Source of the DNA: Mesotoga sp. UBA6090
Lineage (GTDB): Bacteria > Thermotogota > Thermotogae > Petrotogales > Kosmotogaceae
Length of the DNA stretch: 19,499 nucleotides
Assembly: GCF_002435945.1 (NCBI RefSeq)
Contig: NZ_DIXC01000065.1
Location: 1 to 19,499, forward strand
Direction: 5' to 3'
The notes below the pieces were generated by a model that was given only the letters and a program-made list of their open reading frames with translations, was not told where the DNA came from and did no database searches. The position numbers and the translations under genes are program-made. Positions 1 through 6,378 of this stretch are shown piece after piece; position 1 is the first letter of the stretch; every line of letters starts with the position of its first letter.

Positions 1-200
1 ATATCACCTTTTTCACCGCAGCCAAAGCAATGAAAGAAGCCCCTTTGAGGGTGAACATAGAATGAAGGATCGTTGTCACTGTGAAATGGGCATAGTCCCC
101 TGTAAGAGCTTCCGGCCTTCTGCAGGTTCACGTAACGACCTATGAATTCGACGATATTTATAGACTTTTTTATCTCGTCGAGTTCCTCTTTAGTGAACAC
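1..200 (-). CDS. dnaG: DNA primase DnaG, N-terminal part (cut by window edge)
   Basis: DnaG makes the RNA primers for DNA replication at the fork. Only the first 66 codons are present. They begin FTKEELDEIKKSINIVEFIGRY and contain the primase zinc-binding module: CPFHSDNDPSF followed by FFHCFGCGEKGD, that is Cys-x2-His ... Cys-x2-Cys. I chose the GTG at 200 because GGTGGTGA lies just upstream with good spacing, and the protein then starts where primases normally start. It is the last visible gene of the leftward ribosomal-protein operon, but a terminator (216-247) lies between it and rpsI, so it is probably expressed at a lower level or from its own promoter. Family call is firm; the C-terminal domains lie outside the window. 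Confidence 0.93.
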   Translation of the reverse strand, partial: MFTKEELDEIKKSINIVEFIGRYVNLQKAGSSYRGLCPFHSDNDPSFYVHPQRGFFHCFGCGEKGD

Positions 201-213
201 TGAATCACCACCG

Positions 214-247
214 GCAAAAAAAGGCCCATACGCTCTGAGTACGGGCC
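214..247 (-). terminator. Rho-independent terminator after rpsI
   Basis: Read on the minus strand, GGCCCGTAC (247-239) pairs with GTATGGGCC (231-223; one G-U pair) around a 7-base loop and is followed at once by seven T (222-216). It sits between the rpsI stop and the dnaG start and would end or reduce transcription of the ribosomal-protein operon before dnaG. Confidence 0.85.
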
Positions 248-265
248 GTATTTTAGTAAAACGTG

Positions 266-670
266 TTAACGCTTGGAGAACTGAGGTGCTCTTCTTGCCT
301 TCTTGAGACCGTACTTCTTTCTTTCGACTTCTCTCGGGTCTCTGGTCAAGAGACTGTTCTGTCTAAGAAGCTTTCTAAGATCAGGGTTGAACTTGACAAG
401 TGCTCGGGCGATTCCCAGGCTTATTGCCCCCGCCTGGCCAGCAAGTCCTCCGCCATCGACTCTTATCAACATGTCGAATCTTCCCATTGTGTTAGTAACG
501 ACAATGGGTTTCAGTGCGCTTCTTACCCATGCGTCGTTTGAAAGATATTCCTTAAGATCAGAATATGCTTTTCCGTTTATAAGAAGTTTTCCGGTTCCAG
601 GTCTTAGGTGAACTCTGGCGACAGAGGTCTTCCTTCTACCTGTTCCGTAATAATCCACAAAGTCAGCCAT
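266..670 (-). CDS. rpsI: 30S ribosomal protein S9
   Basis: S9 is a protein of the 30S head whose basic C-terminal tail reaches the P-site tRNA. The 134-residue product has the usual family length. It shows YYGTGRRKTSVARVHL near the N-terminus, the central VDGGGLAGQAGAISLGIARAL segment, and the hallmark C-terminus KKYGLKKARRAPQFSKR ending in Ser-Lys-Arg. The ATG at 670 is preceded by GAGGTTGAGGC, a plausible ribosome site. The gene lies 12 bp after rplM, the near-universal L13-S9 pair, so the two are surely co-transcribed and probably translationally linked. No oddities. Confidence 0.97.
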   Translation of the reverse strand: MADFVDYYGTGRRKTSVARVHLRPGTGKLLINGKAYSDLKEYLSNDAWVRSALKPIVVTNTMGRFDMLIRVDGGGLAGQAGAISLGIARALVKFNPDLRKLLRQNSLLTRDPREVERKKYGLKKARRAPQFSKR

Positions 671-682
671 GCCTCAACCTCC

Positions 683-1207
683 TCATTTAACCAGTTCTAT
701 CAGTTCGGGTTTCTGTGCAGCGTGTTCATGCTCGGGACCCGCATATACCTTAAGTTTCTTGAGCATCCTTTCGCCAAGAGCCTTCTTGGGGAGCATTCTC
801 TTCACTGCAAGTCTAACGACTCTGTCCGGGAATTTCTCCATCATCTGTCTTGCTGTTCTTTCATTAATGCCGCCCGGATAACCCGAGTATCGGTAGTATT
901 TTTTCTGGTCGAGTTTATTGCCGGTAAGCTTGACTTTGTCTGCATTGACCACTATGACAAAATCGCCGGTATCCAGATGGGGAGTGTAATAAGGTTTGTT
1001 CTTTCCCATCAGAACCATAGCAATTTGGCCAGCAAGTCTTCCAAGGGGAACATCCGTAGCATCGACTACGTACCATTTCTTCTCTATTTTGTTGCCATTG
1101 TGATCAACGAGATAACCGAGAGTTTTCTCGATTTCTCCCTTTCTTTTCGTCTGCACCTTGGAGTGGGTCACTGCCCATCTGCACACAGGTGTTTTCTGAA
1201 TCTTCAT
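683..1207 (-). CDS. rplM: 50S ribosomal protein L13 with N-terminal extension
   Basis: L13 is an early-assembling 50S protein that binds 23S rRNA. The core is typical: KKWYVVDATDVPLGRLAGQIA, YTPHLDTGDFVIVVNADKVK, YRYSGYPGGI, and VKRMLPKKALGERMLKKLKVYAGPEHEHAAQKPE. The product is 174 residues, whereas many bacterial L13 proteins have about 142-150. The extra length is an N-terminal segment of roughly 27 residues, MKIQKTPVCRWAVTHSKVQT..., before the usual start of homology. The start at 1207 is well supported by AAGGAGG at a spacing of about 9 bases, so the extension is probably real rather than a wrong start. Second-to-last ribosomal gene of the operon, 12 bp before rpsI. Confidence 0.95.
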   Translation of the reverse strand: MKIQKTPVCRWAVTHSKVQTKRKGEIEKTLGYLVDHNGNKIEKKWYVVDATDVPLGRLAGQIAMVLMGKNKPYYTPHLDTGDFVIVVNADKVKLTGNKLDQKKYYRYSGYPGGINERTARQMMEKFPDRVVRLAVKRMLPKKALGERMLKKLKVYAGPEHEHAAQKPELIELVK

Positions 1208-1234
1208 AGATGCAATCCTCCTTAACAGAACAGC

Positions 1235-1480
1235 TTACTCGCTGTAGACACTGACGTACTTGCGGTTGTTCTTCTCTTCGAAGTGAACCTTACCGTCTAT
1301 GAGAGCGAAGAGGGTGTGGTCTCTACCAAGCCCTACATTGCTTCCGGGATGTATCTTTGTTCCTCTCTGCCTGACGATTATCGATCCGGCCTTTACGGCT
1401 GAAGATTCGCCTCTCTTAACCCCCAGATACTTGGGATTACTATCTCTTCCGTTTGTTCTGCCAGCGCTTTTTCGGGCCAT
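1235..1480 (-). CDS. rpmA: 50S ribosomal protein L27
   Basis: L27 lies near the peptidyl-transferase centre of the 50S subunit, where its N-terminal tail contacts tRNA. The 81-residue protein begins MARKSAGRTNGRDSNPKYLG and contains VKAGSIIVRQRGTKIHPGSNVGLGRDHTLFALIDG, which is diagnostic. Unlike many Firmicutes versions, it has no N-terminal pro-segment to be cut by Prp protease, and no prp gene lies between rplU and rpmA. Its ATG begins one base after the rplU stop, so translation is probably coupled. Confidence 0.97.
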   Translation of the reverse strand: MARKSAGRTNGRDSNPKYLGVKRGESSAVKAGSIIVRQRGTKIHPGSNVGLGRDHTLFALIDGKVHFEEKNNRKYVSVYSE

Positions 1481-1481
1481 C

Positions 1482-1805
1482 TCATTTCACCCCCGTCTCA
1501 ATTTTATCAATAGAGACTTCAGTGAACCACTGTCTGTGACCGTTGACTCTGTCGAAGTTCTTTCGGGCTCCAAACTTGACGACAAGCACTTTCTTATCTC
1601 TACCGTGAGAAACAACCTTACCTACAACTTTCGCGCCGTCCACATAAGGTTTACCTACAGTTGCTTCCTGTTCATCGTGGACGAGAATAACTCTGTCAAA
1701 GACTATCTCGTCTCCGTTTTCCTTTCCGTTCTGCCTTTCGGTGAAGAGAGTCATACCTTCCTCGACTCTATACTGTCTTCCCGAGGCTTCAATGATGGCA
1801 TACAC
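1482..1805 (-). CDS. rplU: 50S ribosomal protein L21
   Basis: L21 binds 23S rRNA in the 50S subunit. The 107-residue product starts (M)YAIIEASGRQYRVEEG, the standard L21 N-terminus, and ends with a GARKNFDRVNGHRQWFTEVSIDKIE segment close to the family's YRR(R)xGHRQ..T.v.I motif. The frame is open further upstream to 1901. The GTG at 1805 is the right start because GAGGAGGTGG precedes it with about 7 bases of spacing and the protein then begins exactly where L21 homologues begin. First gene of the leftward operon, with a leader of roughly 90 bases if the extended -10 at 1903-1911 is used. Confidence 0.95.
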   Translation of the reverse strand: MYAIIEASGRQYRVEEGMTLFTERQNGKENGDEIVFDRVILVHDEQEATVGKPYVDGAKVVGKVVSHGRDKKVLVVKFGARKNFDRVNGHRQWFTEVSIDKIETGVK

Positions 1806-1902
1806 TAAGAGCCACCTCCTCATGCAATAGAAATGTGCTGAAACGAGGTACCTAACGGATTTAAAACCTGCTTCAAGCACGAAAAAACCGCTCGCGATCA
1901 AA

Positions 1903-1911
1903 ATTCTATCA
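1903..1911 (-). promoter_or_regulatory. Candidate promoter of the rplU-rpmA-rplM-rpsI operon (extended -10)
   Basis: On the minus strand TGATAGAAT reads as an extended -10 element. No good -35 box is seen 17 bases upstream. It is the best promoter-like sequence in the gap ahead of rplU and would give a leader of about 90 nt. The remainder of the gap 1806-2010 shows only AT-rich sequence to my eye. Confidence 0.4.
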
Positions 1912-2011
1912 CAAGTAATAATGATGGGAGAGTCTCTGGGTAACTTTTTTATTACGAACGAGAAAGGGTTTTGAATTCATTGAGATCTTCACATTGCTCA
2001 AGTTTATCATA

Positions 2012-2039
2012 TTGACAGCACTACAGCCCGTGATATAAT
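2012..2039 (+). promoter_or_regulatory. Promoter of tRNA-Ser
   Basis: A perfect TTGACA (2012-2017) and a perfect TATAAT (2034-2039) are separated by 16 bases. The predicted start, about 2046, is a few bases before the tRNA 5' end at 2053. Confidence 0.88.
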
Positions 2040-2052
2040 CAATTGCGAGGAC

Positions 2053-2141
2053 GGAGGCGTATCCTAATTGGCTAAGGAGCTGGTCTCGAAAATCGGTGGG
2101 GTTGACGCCCCTTGTGGGTTCGAGTCCCACCGCCTCCGCCA
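2053..2141 (+). tRNA. tRNA-Ser(CGA)
   Basis: The acceptor arm GGAGGCG (2053-2059) pairs with CGCCTCC (2131-2137), followed by discriminator G and an encoded CCA (2139-2141). The D-arm is TCCTAATTGGCTAAGGA. The anticodon loop CTCGAAA gives anticodon CGA, which reads UCG. A long variable arm (GGGG..CCCC) marks a class II tRNA, as expected for serine. The T-arm is GTGGG TTCGAGT CCCAC. The tRNA has its own promoter upstream and a terminator directly downstream. Confidence 0.96.
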
Positions 2142-2142
2142 G

Positions 2143-2166
2143 AGGGCGGTTACGCCCTATTTTTTT
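2143..2166 (+). terminator. Terminator of tRNA-Ser
   Basis: AGGGCG (2143-2148), loop GTTA, CGCCCT (2153-2158), then TATTTTTTT. The T tract runs directly into the GGAGGTGG ribosome site of the next gene, so any read-through would supply that gene's mRNA. Confidence 0.85.
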
Positions 2167-2178
2167 GGAGGTGGTAGC

Positions 2179-4179
2179 GTGATCCTCGATACAGTCCTAA
2201 GGCTTCTCAAAGGAAAGAAGGGAAAGCTGGATTACTCTATTCCCAAAGAATGGCTTCCTACAGGATATTCCGGCACACTGAAACTGAGAGATAGGTACAT
2301 ATTCGTAGATCCCTACGAATACAGTTCGACCATAGTCGAAGGCATTCTCTCAAGAGCCGAGCAGGGAAGAGATTACTCGAAATCACTAGGTAGAATAAGG
2401 ATGGAGAACGAAAGCACCTGGATAAATTCGGCTATCATATACGGTTCATTCGTCAGATCGACCACTGCCTACTCACATCATGATCCTGAGTTCTTTTCTG
2501 ATCTAGATTCTCAGCAGTACTCGGAATTAGGGACATTTCTGAAGATGATATTCATGCTGCCCTATCTCGAGAAGATGGGTTTCGACACTCTATACTTCCT
2601 GCCGGTTACAAGTTACAGCGATAAGTTCAAAAAGGGCGAGCTCGGTTCACCCTACTCAGTGAAAGACTTTTTTTCAACCGATGAACGTTATCACGATCGT
2701 CTGCTAGATGACATGAGCGTCGAAGAGGAATTTACCGCTTTTGTTGAAGCGGCACACATTATGGGTATGAGAGTTGTGCTCGACTTCATTCCCAGGACGT
2801 CGGCACGTGACTCGGCTCTGATTCTCAAACATCCTGAATGGTTCTACTGGATAGATGAATCCCGTCTAGATGACTATACGCCACCGAAAATCGACAATCT
2901 GGGATTTGATCAGGCAAAGGTTGAGACCTTGCCGATCATCTATGCTAATGAAAACGTCAAAAAGCACCTTTCGCTCTTCCGTCATTCCCCGGAAAGGCTT
3001 TTCCCGGATAGATGGAGAAACTTCGTGTTTCACCACGAGGGTAAGGAGAGTTTTCTTGACGAACTTGTCGAAGAGTTCGGTCTCATAACACCCCCAGGAT
3101 TCTCCGATTGGATAAATGACAACCAGCCAACATGGAACGACATAACTTTCCTCAGGCTGTACAAGGATCACCCGATTGAATCTCGCAGGTTCCTTCCGGA
3201 GAATCAGCCGCCTTACGTTCTATTCGACGTAGTGAAGTCATCTTTCTTCCCGGGTAGTGAGCCAATGATGGATCTCTGGGAGAGCATTGAGAACATCATG
3301 CCCTTCTATAATGAGAAGTTTGGTGTTGACGGTGCAAGACTGGATATGGGACATGCGCTTCCAAGAGAGCTAGAATTGAGGATCATCCGCAAAGCCAAAG
3401 AGAGAGATCCTTCTTTTGCGATCATTGCAGAAGAACTCGTGATGGGGAATGATGAAAAGGCCAGACAGTCAGGATACGACTGTATTCTTGGAAACACATG
3501 GTGGATGGAACCGAGAATCAATGAAGGCAAATTTAAAGAGCTTCTTTATAAAGTTCTGCCGAATATGAGGCTGCCAACTCTGGCAGGCATCGAGACTCCC
3601 GACACACCAAGAGCAGCGGCTAGAAAGAATGGGAAAAGCTTTTCCCGGTTTGCAACTGTACTTAATTACTTCTTGCCCAACGGCATTACATATATCAACT
3701 CCGGGCAGGAGATCTTTGAGATCCAACCGATGAACCTCGGATTGGATAACGATGAAGAGGGTCGGTATGTTCTGCCACCCAATGATCCATTTTACGGGAA
3801 GCTGGCTTTCTTCGATCCTTACGTTCTTCACTGGAACGCAGACGATGACCTGATAGACCTAATTGCACTTCTCTCTTCTATTAGAAGAAACAATCTCAAC
3901 TTGCTCAGTTCGAGCAATCCTAAACTCCTCTGGGAGGAAGACAAGACATCTGCAGGTCTGTTCTACTGGAACGGAGTCAAAGGACTCTTGGTGGTCGCAA
4001 ATGGAGACTTCGAGGGAATGAAAGAGTTCCACATCGACCTCGGCTTTCACACGTGGAGGGGGAAACATAAGGTTCAGTGGAAACTCAAGGGATTCGATGG
4101 CCAATCGGACTGGGATGTGGGGGGAGACTTCCACCTGTCTCTTGGTCCCGGAGAGGTTGCCGTCGCAGAAGTCATGTAA
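2179..4179 (+). CDS. mmtA: Maltosyltransferase, GH13 family (Thermotoga MTase type)
   Basis: This enzyme family transfers maltosyl units between malto-oligosaccharides or to glycogen-like acceptors, in maltodextrin metabolism. As I recall it, the T. maritima maltosyltransferase is similar over nearly its full length, for example in IPRTSARDSALILKHPEWF, LITPPGFSDWINDNQPTWND and IDGARLDMGHALP-like stretches. The 666-residue length is close to the reference (about 640). Predicted catalytic residues are nucleophile Asp389 (GARLDMGH), acid/base Glu418 (IIAEEL) and Asp475 (ETPDTPR). There is no signal peptide, so it should be cytosolic. I chose the GTG at 2179 because GGAGGTGG precedes it with 4-5 bases of spacing. 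The longer open frame runs through the tRNA and its terminator and cannot be coding. The gene stands alone, between two terminators. Confidence 0.9.
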   Translation: MILDTVLRLLKGKKGKLDYSIPKEWLPTGYSGTLKLRDRYIFVDPYEYSSTIVEGILSRAEQGRDYSKSLGRIRMENESTWINSAIIYGSFVRSTTAYSHHDPEFFSDLDSQQYSELGTFLKMIFMLPYLEKMGFDTLYFLPVTSYSDKFKKGELGSPYSVKDFFSTDERYHDRLLDDMSVEEEFTAFVEAAHIMGMRVVLDFIPRTSARDSALILKHPEWFYWIDESRLDDYTPPKIDNLGFDQAKVETLPIIYANENVKKHLSLFRHSPERLFPDRWRNFVFHHEGKESFLDELVEEFGLITPPGFSDWINDNQPTWNDITFLRLYKDHPIESRRFLPENQPPYVLFDVVKSSFFPGSEPMMDLWESIENIMPFYNEKFGVDGARLDMGHALPRELELRIIRKAKERDPSFAIIAEELVMGNDEKARQSGYDCILGNTWWMEPRINEGKFKELLYKVLPNMRLPTLAGIETPDTPRAAARKNGKSFSRFATVLNYFLPNGITYINSGQEIFEIQPMNLGLDNDEEGRYVLPPNDPFYGKLAFFDPYVLHWNADDDLIDLIALLSSIRRNNLNLLSSSNPKLLWEEDKTSAGLFYWNGVKGLLVVANGDFEGMKEFHIDLGFHTWRGKHKVQWKLKGFDGQSDWDVGGDFHLSLGPGEVAVAEVM

Positions 4180-4185
4180 AAATAG

Positions 4186-4205
4186 AAGGCCCCTTCAGGG
4201 GCCTT
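4186..4205. terminator. Bidirectional terminator between mmtA and spoVS
   Basis: AAGGCCCC (4186-4193), loop TTCA, GGGGCCTT (4198-4205), followed on + by TTCTT. On the minus strand the same hairpin is followed by a T-rich tract, complementary to 4178-4184. It serves both converging genes. Confidence 0.88.
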
Positions 4206-4220
4206 TCTTATATCTACGAT

Positions 4221-4484
4221 TTACTTCTTTGGTTCTACATAAAACCTTATTGCAGTTCTCACTTCCCCGTCGATTTCCACATCCGAAAAACTTGGAACGC
4301 ACACGAGATCCATACCGCTGGGAGCAACATAACCTCTTGCGATTGCTATTGCTTTAACTGCTTGATTGACAGCGCCCGCTCCGATAGCCTGAATCTCTGC
4401 GCCGCCTTTCTCTCTGAGTACTCCGGCAAGTGCGCCAGCGACTGCATTTGGTTTTGAGTGGGTTGCTACCTTCAGTACTTCCAT
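4221..4484 (-). CDS. spoVS: SpoVS-family protein (stage V sporulation protein S homologue)
   Basis: SpoVS is a small Alba-like protein known from Bacillus sporulation and also common in non-sporulating Thermotogota and Deinococcota, where its role is unclear. A nucleic-acid-related function is assumed for the fold. The 87-residue length and the sequence MEVLKVATHSKPNAVAGALA, EIQAIGAGAVNQAVKAIAIARGYVAPSG and DLVCVPSFSDVEIDGEVRTAI match the family closely. Start ATG 4484 follows GAGGAGGTAGCAGTC. The gene lies 52 bp downstream of the last tRNA of the leftward cluster with no terminator between, so it may be co-transcribed with the tRNAs. Confidence 0.92.
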   Translation of the reverse strand: MEVLKVATHSKPNAVAGALAGVLREKGGAEIQAIGAGAVNQAVKAIAIARGYVAPSGMDLVCVPSFSDVEIDGEVRTAIRFYVEPKK

Positions 4485-4536
4485 GACTGCTACCTCCTCT
4501 TGAGATCTGTCATGCTACTGGGAGAGAGATATAGGA

Positions 4537-4612
4537 TGGTGCGCCCGGCAGGATTTGAACCCGCAACCATCGGAGCCGAAATCCGATGCTCTATCCGTTG
4601 AGCCACGGGCGC
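4537..4612 (-). tRNA. tRNA-Arg(TCG)
   Basis: On the minus strand GCGCCCG pairs with CGGGCGC, followed by discriminator A and an encoded CCA. The anticodon stem TCGGA/TCCGA encloses TTTCGGC, giving anticodon TCG (reads CGA). The T-arm is GCGGG TTCAAAT CCTGC. Last tRNA of the four-tRNA cluster, just before spoVS. Confidence 0.94.
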
Positions 4613-4629
4613 ATAAAATATAGAAGAAG

Positions 4630-4706
4630 TGGGGTGGCTGGCGGGGTTCGAACCCGCGGCCGCCTGATCCACAGTCAGGCGCTCTTCCAACTGAGCTACA
4701 ACCACC
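4630..4706 (-). tRNA. tRNA-His(GTG)
   Basis: On the minus strand the acceptor is GTGGTTG/CAGCCAC with discriminator C and an encoded CCA. The base before the acceptor (position 4706) is G, so the extra G at position -1 typical of tRNA-His is genomically encoded and faces the C discriminator. The anticodon stem CCTGA/TCAGG encloses CTGTGGA, anticodon GTG. The T-arm is GCGGG TTCGAAC CCCGC. Confidence 0.95.
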
Positions 4707-4718
4707 ATGTGTGTTACA

Positions 4719-4794
4719 TGGCGCGCCCGGCAGGACTCGAACCTGCAACCCCCGGATTAGAAGTCCAGTGCTCTATCCATTGAGCCACGGGCGC
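4719..4794 (-). tRNA. tRNA-Arg(TCT)
   Basis: On the minus strand the acceptor is GCGCCCG/CGGGCGC with discriminator G and an encoded CCA. The anticodon stem CTGGA/TCCGG encloses CTTCTAA, anticodon TCT (reads AGA). The T-arm is GCAGG TTCGAGT CCTGC. Its 5' base directly abuts the CCA of tRNA-Gly (no spacer), so the pair must come from one precursor. Confidence 0.95.
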
Positions 4795-4870
4795 TGGAGC
4801 GGCCGACGGGAGTCGAACCCGCAACATTCGCCTTGGAAGGGCGATACTCTACCAATTGAGCTACAGCCGC
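4795..4870 (-). tRNA. tRNA-Gly(TCC)
   Basis: On the minus strand the acceptor is GCGGCTG/CGGCCGC (one G-U pair) with discriminator T and an encoded CCA. The anticodon stem TCGCC/GGCGA encloses CTTCCAA, anticodon TCC. The T-arm is GCGGG TTCGACT CCCGT. First tRNA of the cluster; its 5' end is 35 bp from the 3' end of the phage integrase gene, so it marks the host side of the junction. Confidence 0.95.
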
Positions 4871-4905
4871 ACTAATGACCCTTGGTCGGGAAGACCCGAT
4901 ATACA
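4871..4905. other. Probable chromosome-prophage junction (one attachment site expected here)
   Basis: This 35-bp gap separates tRNA-Gly from the integrase stop. It contains TCGGG AAGA CCCGA (4886-4899), a small dyad, and a TATATC-like sequence on the minus strand that could be a -10 for the tRNA cluster. Serine-integrase genes commonly lie beside their attachment site, so the host/phage boundary should be in or close to this gap. The exact core cannot be fixed without the other end of the element. Confidence 0.4.
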
Positions 4906-6378
4906 CTACACCGCGAGCTTCCTGACGCGCTTCAGAAAGACGAAAGACACGATTCTCTTGCCGAAATCTATCGTCCCTTCTGAGATCAGATTCCGTAACA
5001 CTCTATTCTCTCCCAAGTTAGCAGCATAGTTTATCAACTGCTCTTCCATCTCTAAGGTAGTGAAAGGGGTTACGTCCGACGCTACTGAAAGTTGCTTCAG
5101 CTTTTTCATTTTACTACCTCGCACGTCTTCGAGTTCTACAAGACGGTTAACAATGCTTTGCGAAGTATTCCCGCGTTCCACTACCGAAGTGAGATGATTT
5201 ATTCGGTTGTCAATGTCCGCGATCTCTTCTTCTAATGAGCGTAAGCCTAAATAATTAGACTCTTGGGCGAGACGCTGGTTCATCTCTTCCGTGAACCGTG
5301 CAATATCTTGCAGAGCTTTGTCAAACTCATTCCTTATCTCTTTGAGGACAATATCCTCGAGTTTCTTCGAGCCGATCGCTTTGTAAGTTCCTTTTGATTT
5401 CTTGCAAAATGAGCAGTAGTAATACCCTCCTGCATCTGTATCATGTTCCTTATTGAACTTATTCTGTCCTCTTTTAGAGTACACGACTCTTCGTCCGCAC
5501 TTGGAACAGACAAACAGTCCTTGAAGCAAGGGTGGAGGGCCGCTTGTCGGGCTTCGCGTTGCTCTCGTCTTCTGCGCGCGCTCCCACAAATCCTTACTCA
5601 CTATCGCAAATTGCGGAGCGTTGACACACACAACGTCCGTATAAGGGTTCATCTTCCCACGCACTCTCTTCTTATTAAACGTCAGAACGCCCTTATATAT
5701 CTCATTTGTCAGAATCCCTCGCACGGAATCCATCGTAAAGACGTTCCCTCTCTGAGTCCTATACTTTCTTTCATTAAGCCACTTCGCAAGTTGAAGCATG
5801 GTCGCACCGTTCGCGTACATTTCAAATATGTGCCGAACAGCTTGAGAACGGTCAGGGTCAATCGCGAGCTGCCTCTTCCCATCATGATAGACGTTGATAT
5901 ACCCGAACGGAGCGTTGCGCCCACAAAGACCTCCGTTCTTCGCGCTGTGAAGCATACCCCTCATAACATTCCTTGCTAAGTTCCAACTATATATCTCAGC
6001 CATCGCGTCATAGACACTCTCTATGATGATTCCTTCAGGGCCTTTGGGTACGTCCTGCGTTATGGAGATTAGAGTGATTCCGTTCTCTTCAAGAAACTCC
6101 CTCATGTCAAGCATGATCTTTCTCTTGCGAGCCAGCCTGTCAAAGTTCCATACGAGAACATACGTAAAGTTAAACTGCTTCGCGTCCGTTATGAGTTCGT
6201 TCAGACCTTCCCTCTTGTCCGCGTCTAGGAATCCGCTGAGCGCTTCGTCAGAGTACGTCTTCACGATCTGATACCCATTCTTCTTTGCGTACTCTAATAT
6301 CTGAGCCATCTGCGCCGCAGTTGATGCTTCCGTCTGTTTTTCACTTGAGAACCTTGTGTATGCCGCCGCCCTTTTCAT
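4906..6378 (-). CDS. int: Large serine recombinase (phage integrase)
   Basis: It would catalyse site-specific integration and, with a directionality factor, excision. The 490-residue product has the full domain order. The catalytic resolvase domain (about 1-145) has AAYTRFSSEKQ (catalytic Ser11) and VLVWNFDRLARKRKIMLDM. The recombinase domain follows (about 160-260; APFGYINV, LAKWLNERKYRTQRGNVFTMDSVRGILTNEIYKG). A zinc ribbon follows (CSKC ... CSFC), then a long coiled coil (about 345-430) and a short tail. The start ATG 6378 gives the standard serine-recombinase N-terminus, yet no ribosome site precedes it; a -10-like TATATT only 6 bases upstream suggests a leaderless message. It transcribes toward the host tRNAs. 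No recognised excisionase is seen nearby. Confidence 0.95.
   Translation of the reverse strand: MKRAAAYTRFSSEKQTEASTAAQMAQILEYAKKNGYQIVKTYSDEALSGFLDADKREGLNELITDAKQFNFTYVLVWNFDRLARKRKIMLDMREFLEENGITLISITQDVPKGPEGIIIESVYDAMAEIYSWNLARNVMRGMLHSAKNGGLCGRNAPFGYINVYHDGKRQLAIDPDRSQAVRHIFEMYANGATMLQLAKWLNERKYRTQRGNVFTMDSVRGILTNEIYKGVLTFNKKRVRGKMNPYTDVVCVNAPQFAIVSKDLWERAQKTRATRSPTSGPPPLLQGLFVCSKCGRRVVYSKRGQNKFNKEHDTDAGGYYYCSFCKKSKGTYKAIGSKKLEDIVLKEIRNEFDKALQDIARFTEEMNQRLAQESNYLGLRSLEEEIADIDNRINHLTSVVERGNTSQSIVNRLVELEDVRGSKMKKLKQLSVASDVTPFTTLEMEEQLINYAANLGENRVLRNLISEGTIDFGKRIVSFVFLKRVRKLAV

Noticed and set aside
1909..2130. 73-codon frame on the minus strand between rplU and tRNA-Ser
   Set aside because: Covers the tRNA-Ser gene and its promoter on the opposite strand; no ribosome site.
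2068..2178. Upstream extension of the maltosyltransferase frame
   Set aside because: It would be translated through the tRNA-Ser body and its terminator. A good GTG with a ribosome site exists at 2179.
2866..4134. Antisense frames opposite the maltosyltransferase gene
   Set aside because: They have no ribosome sites and mirror the codon pattern of the real gene.
4490..4783. Frames across the tRNA cluster (some resemble commonly mis-annotated hypothetical proteins)
   Set aside because: They lie wholly within tRNA genes; repeated VAQLEER/GSNPA-type peptides are the usual artefact of translating tRNAs.
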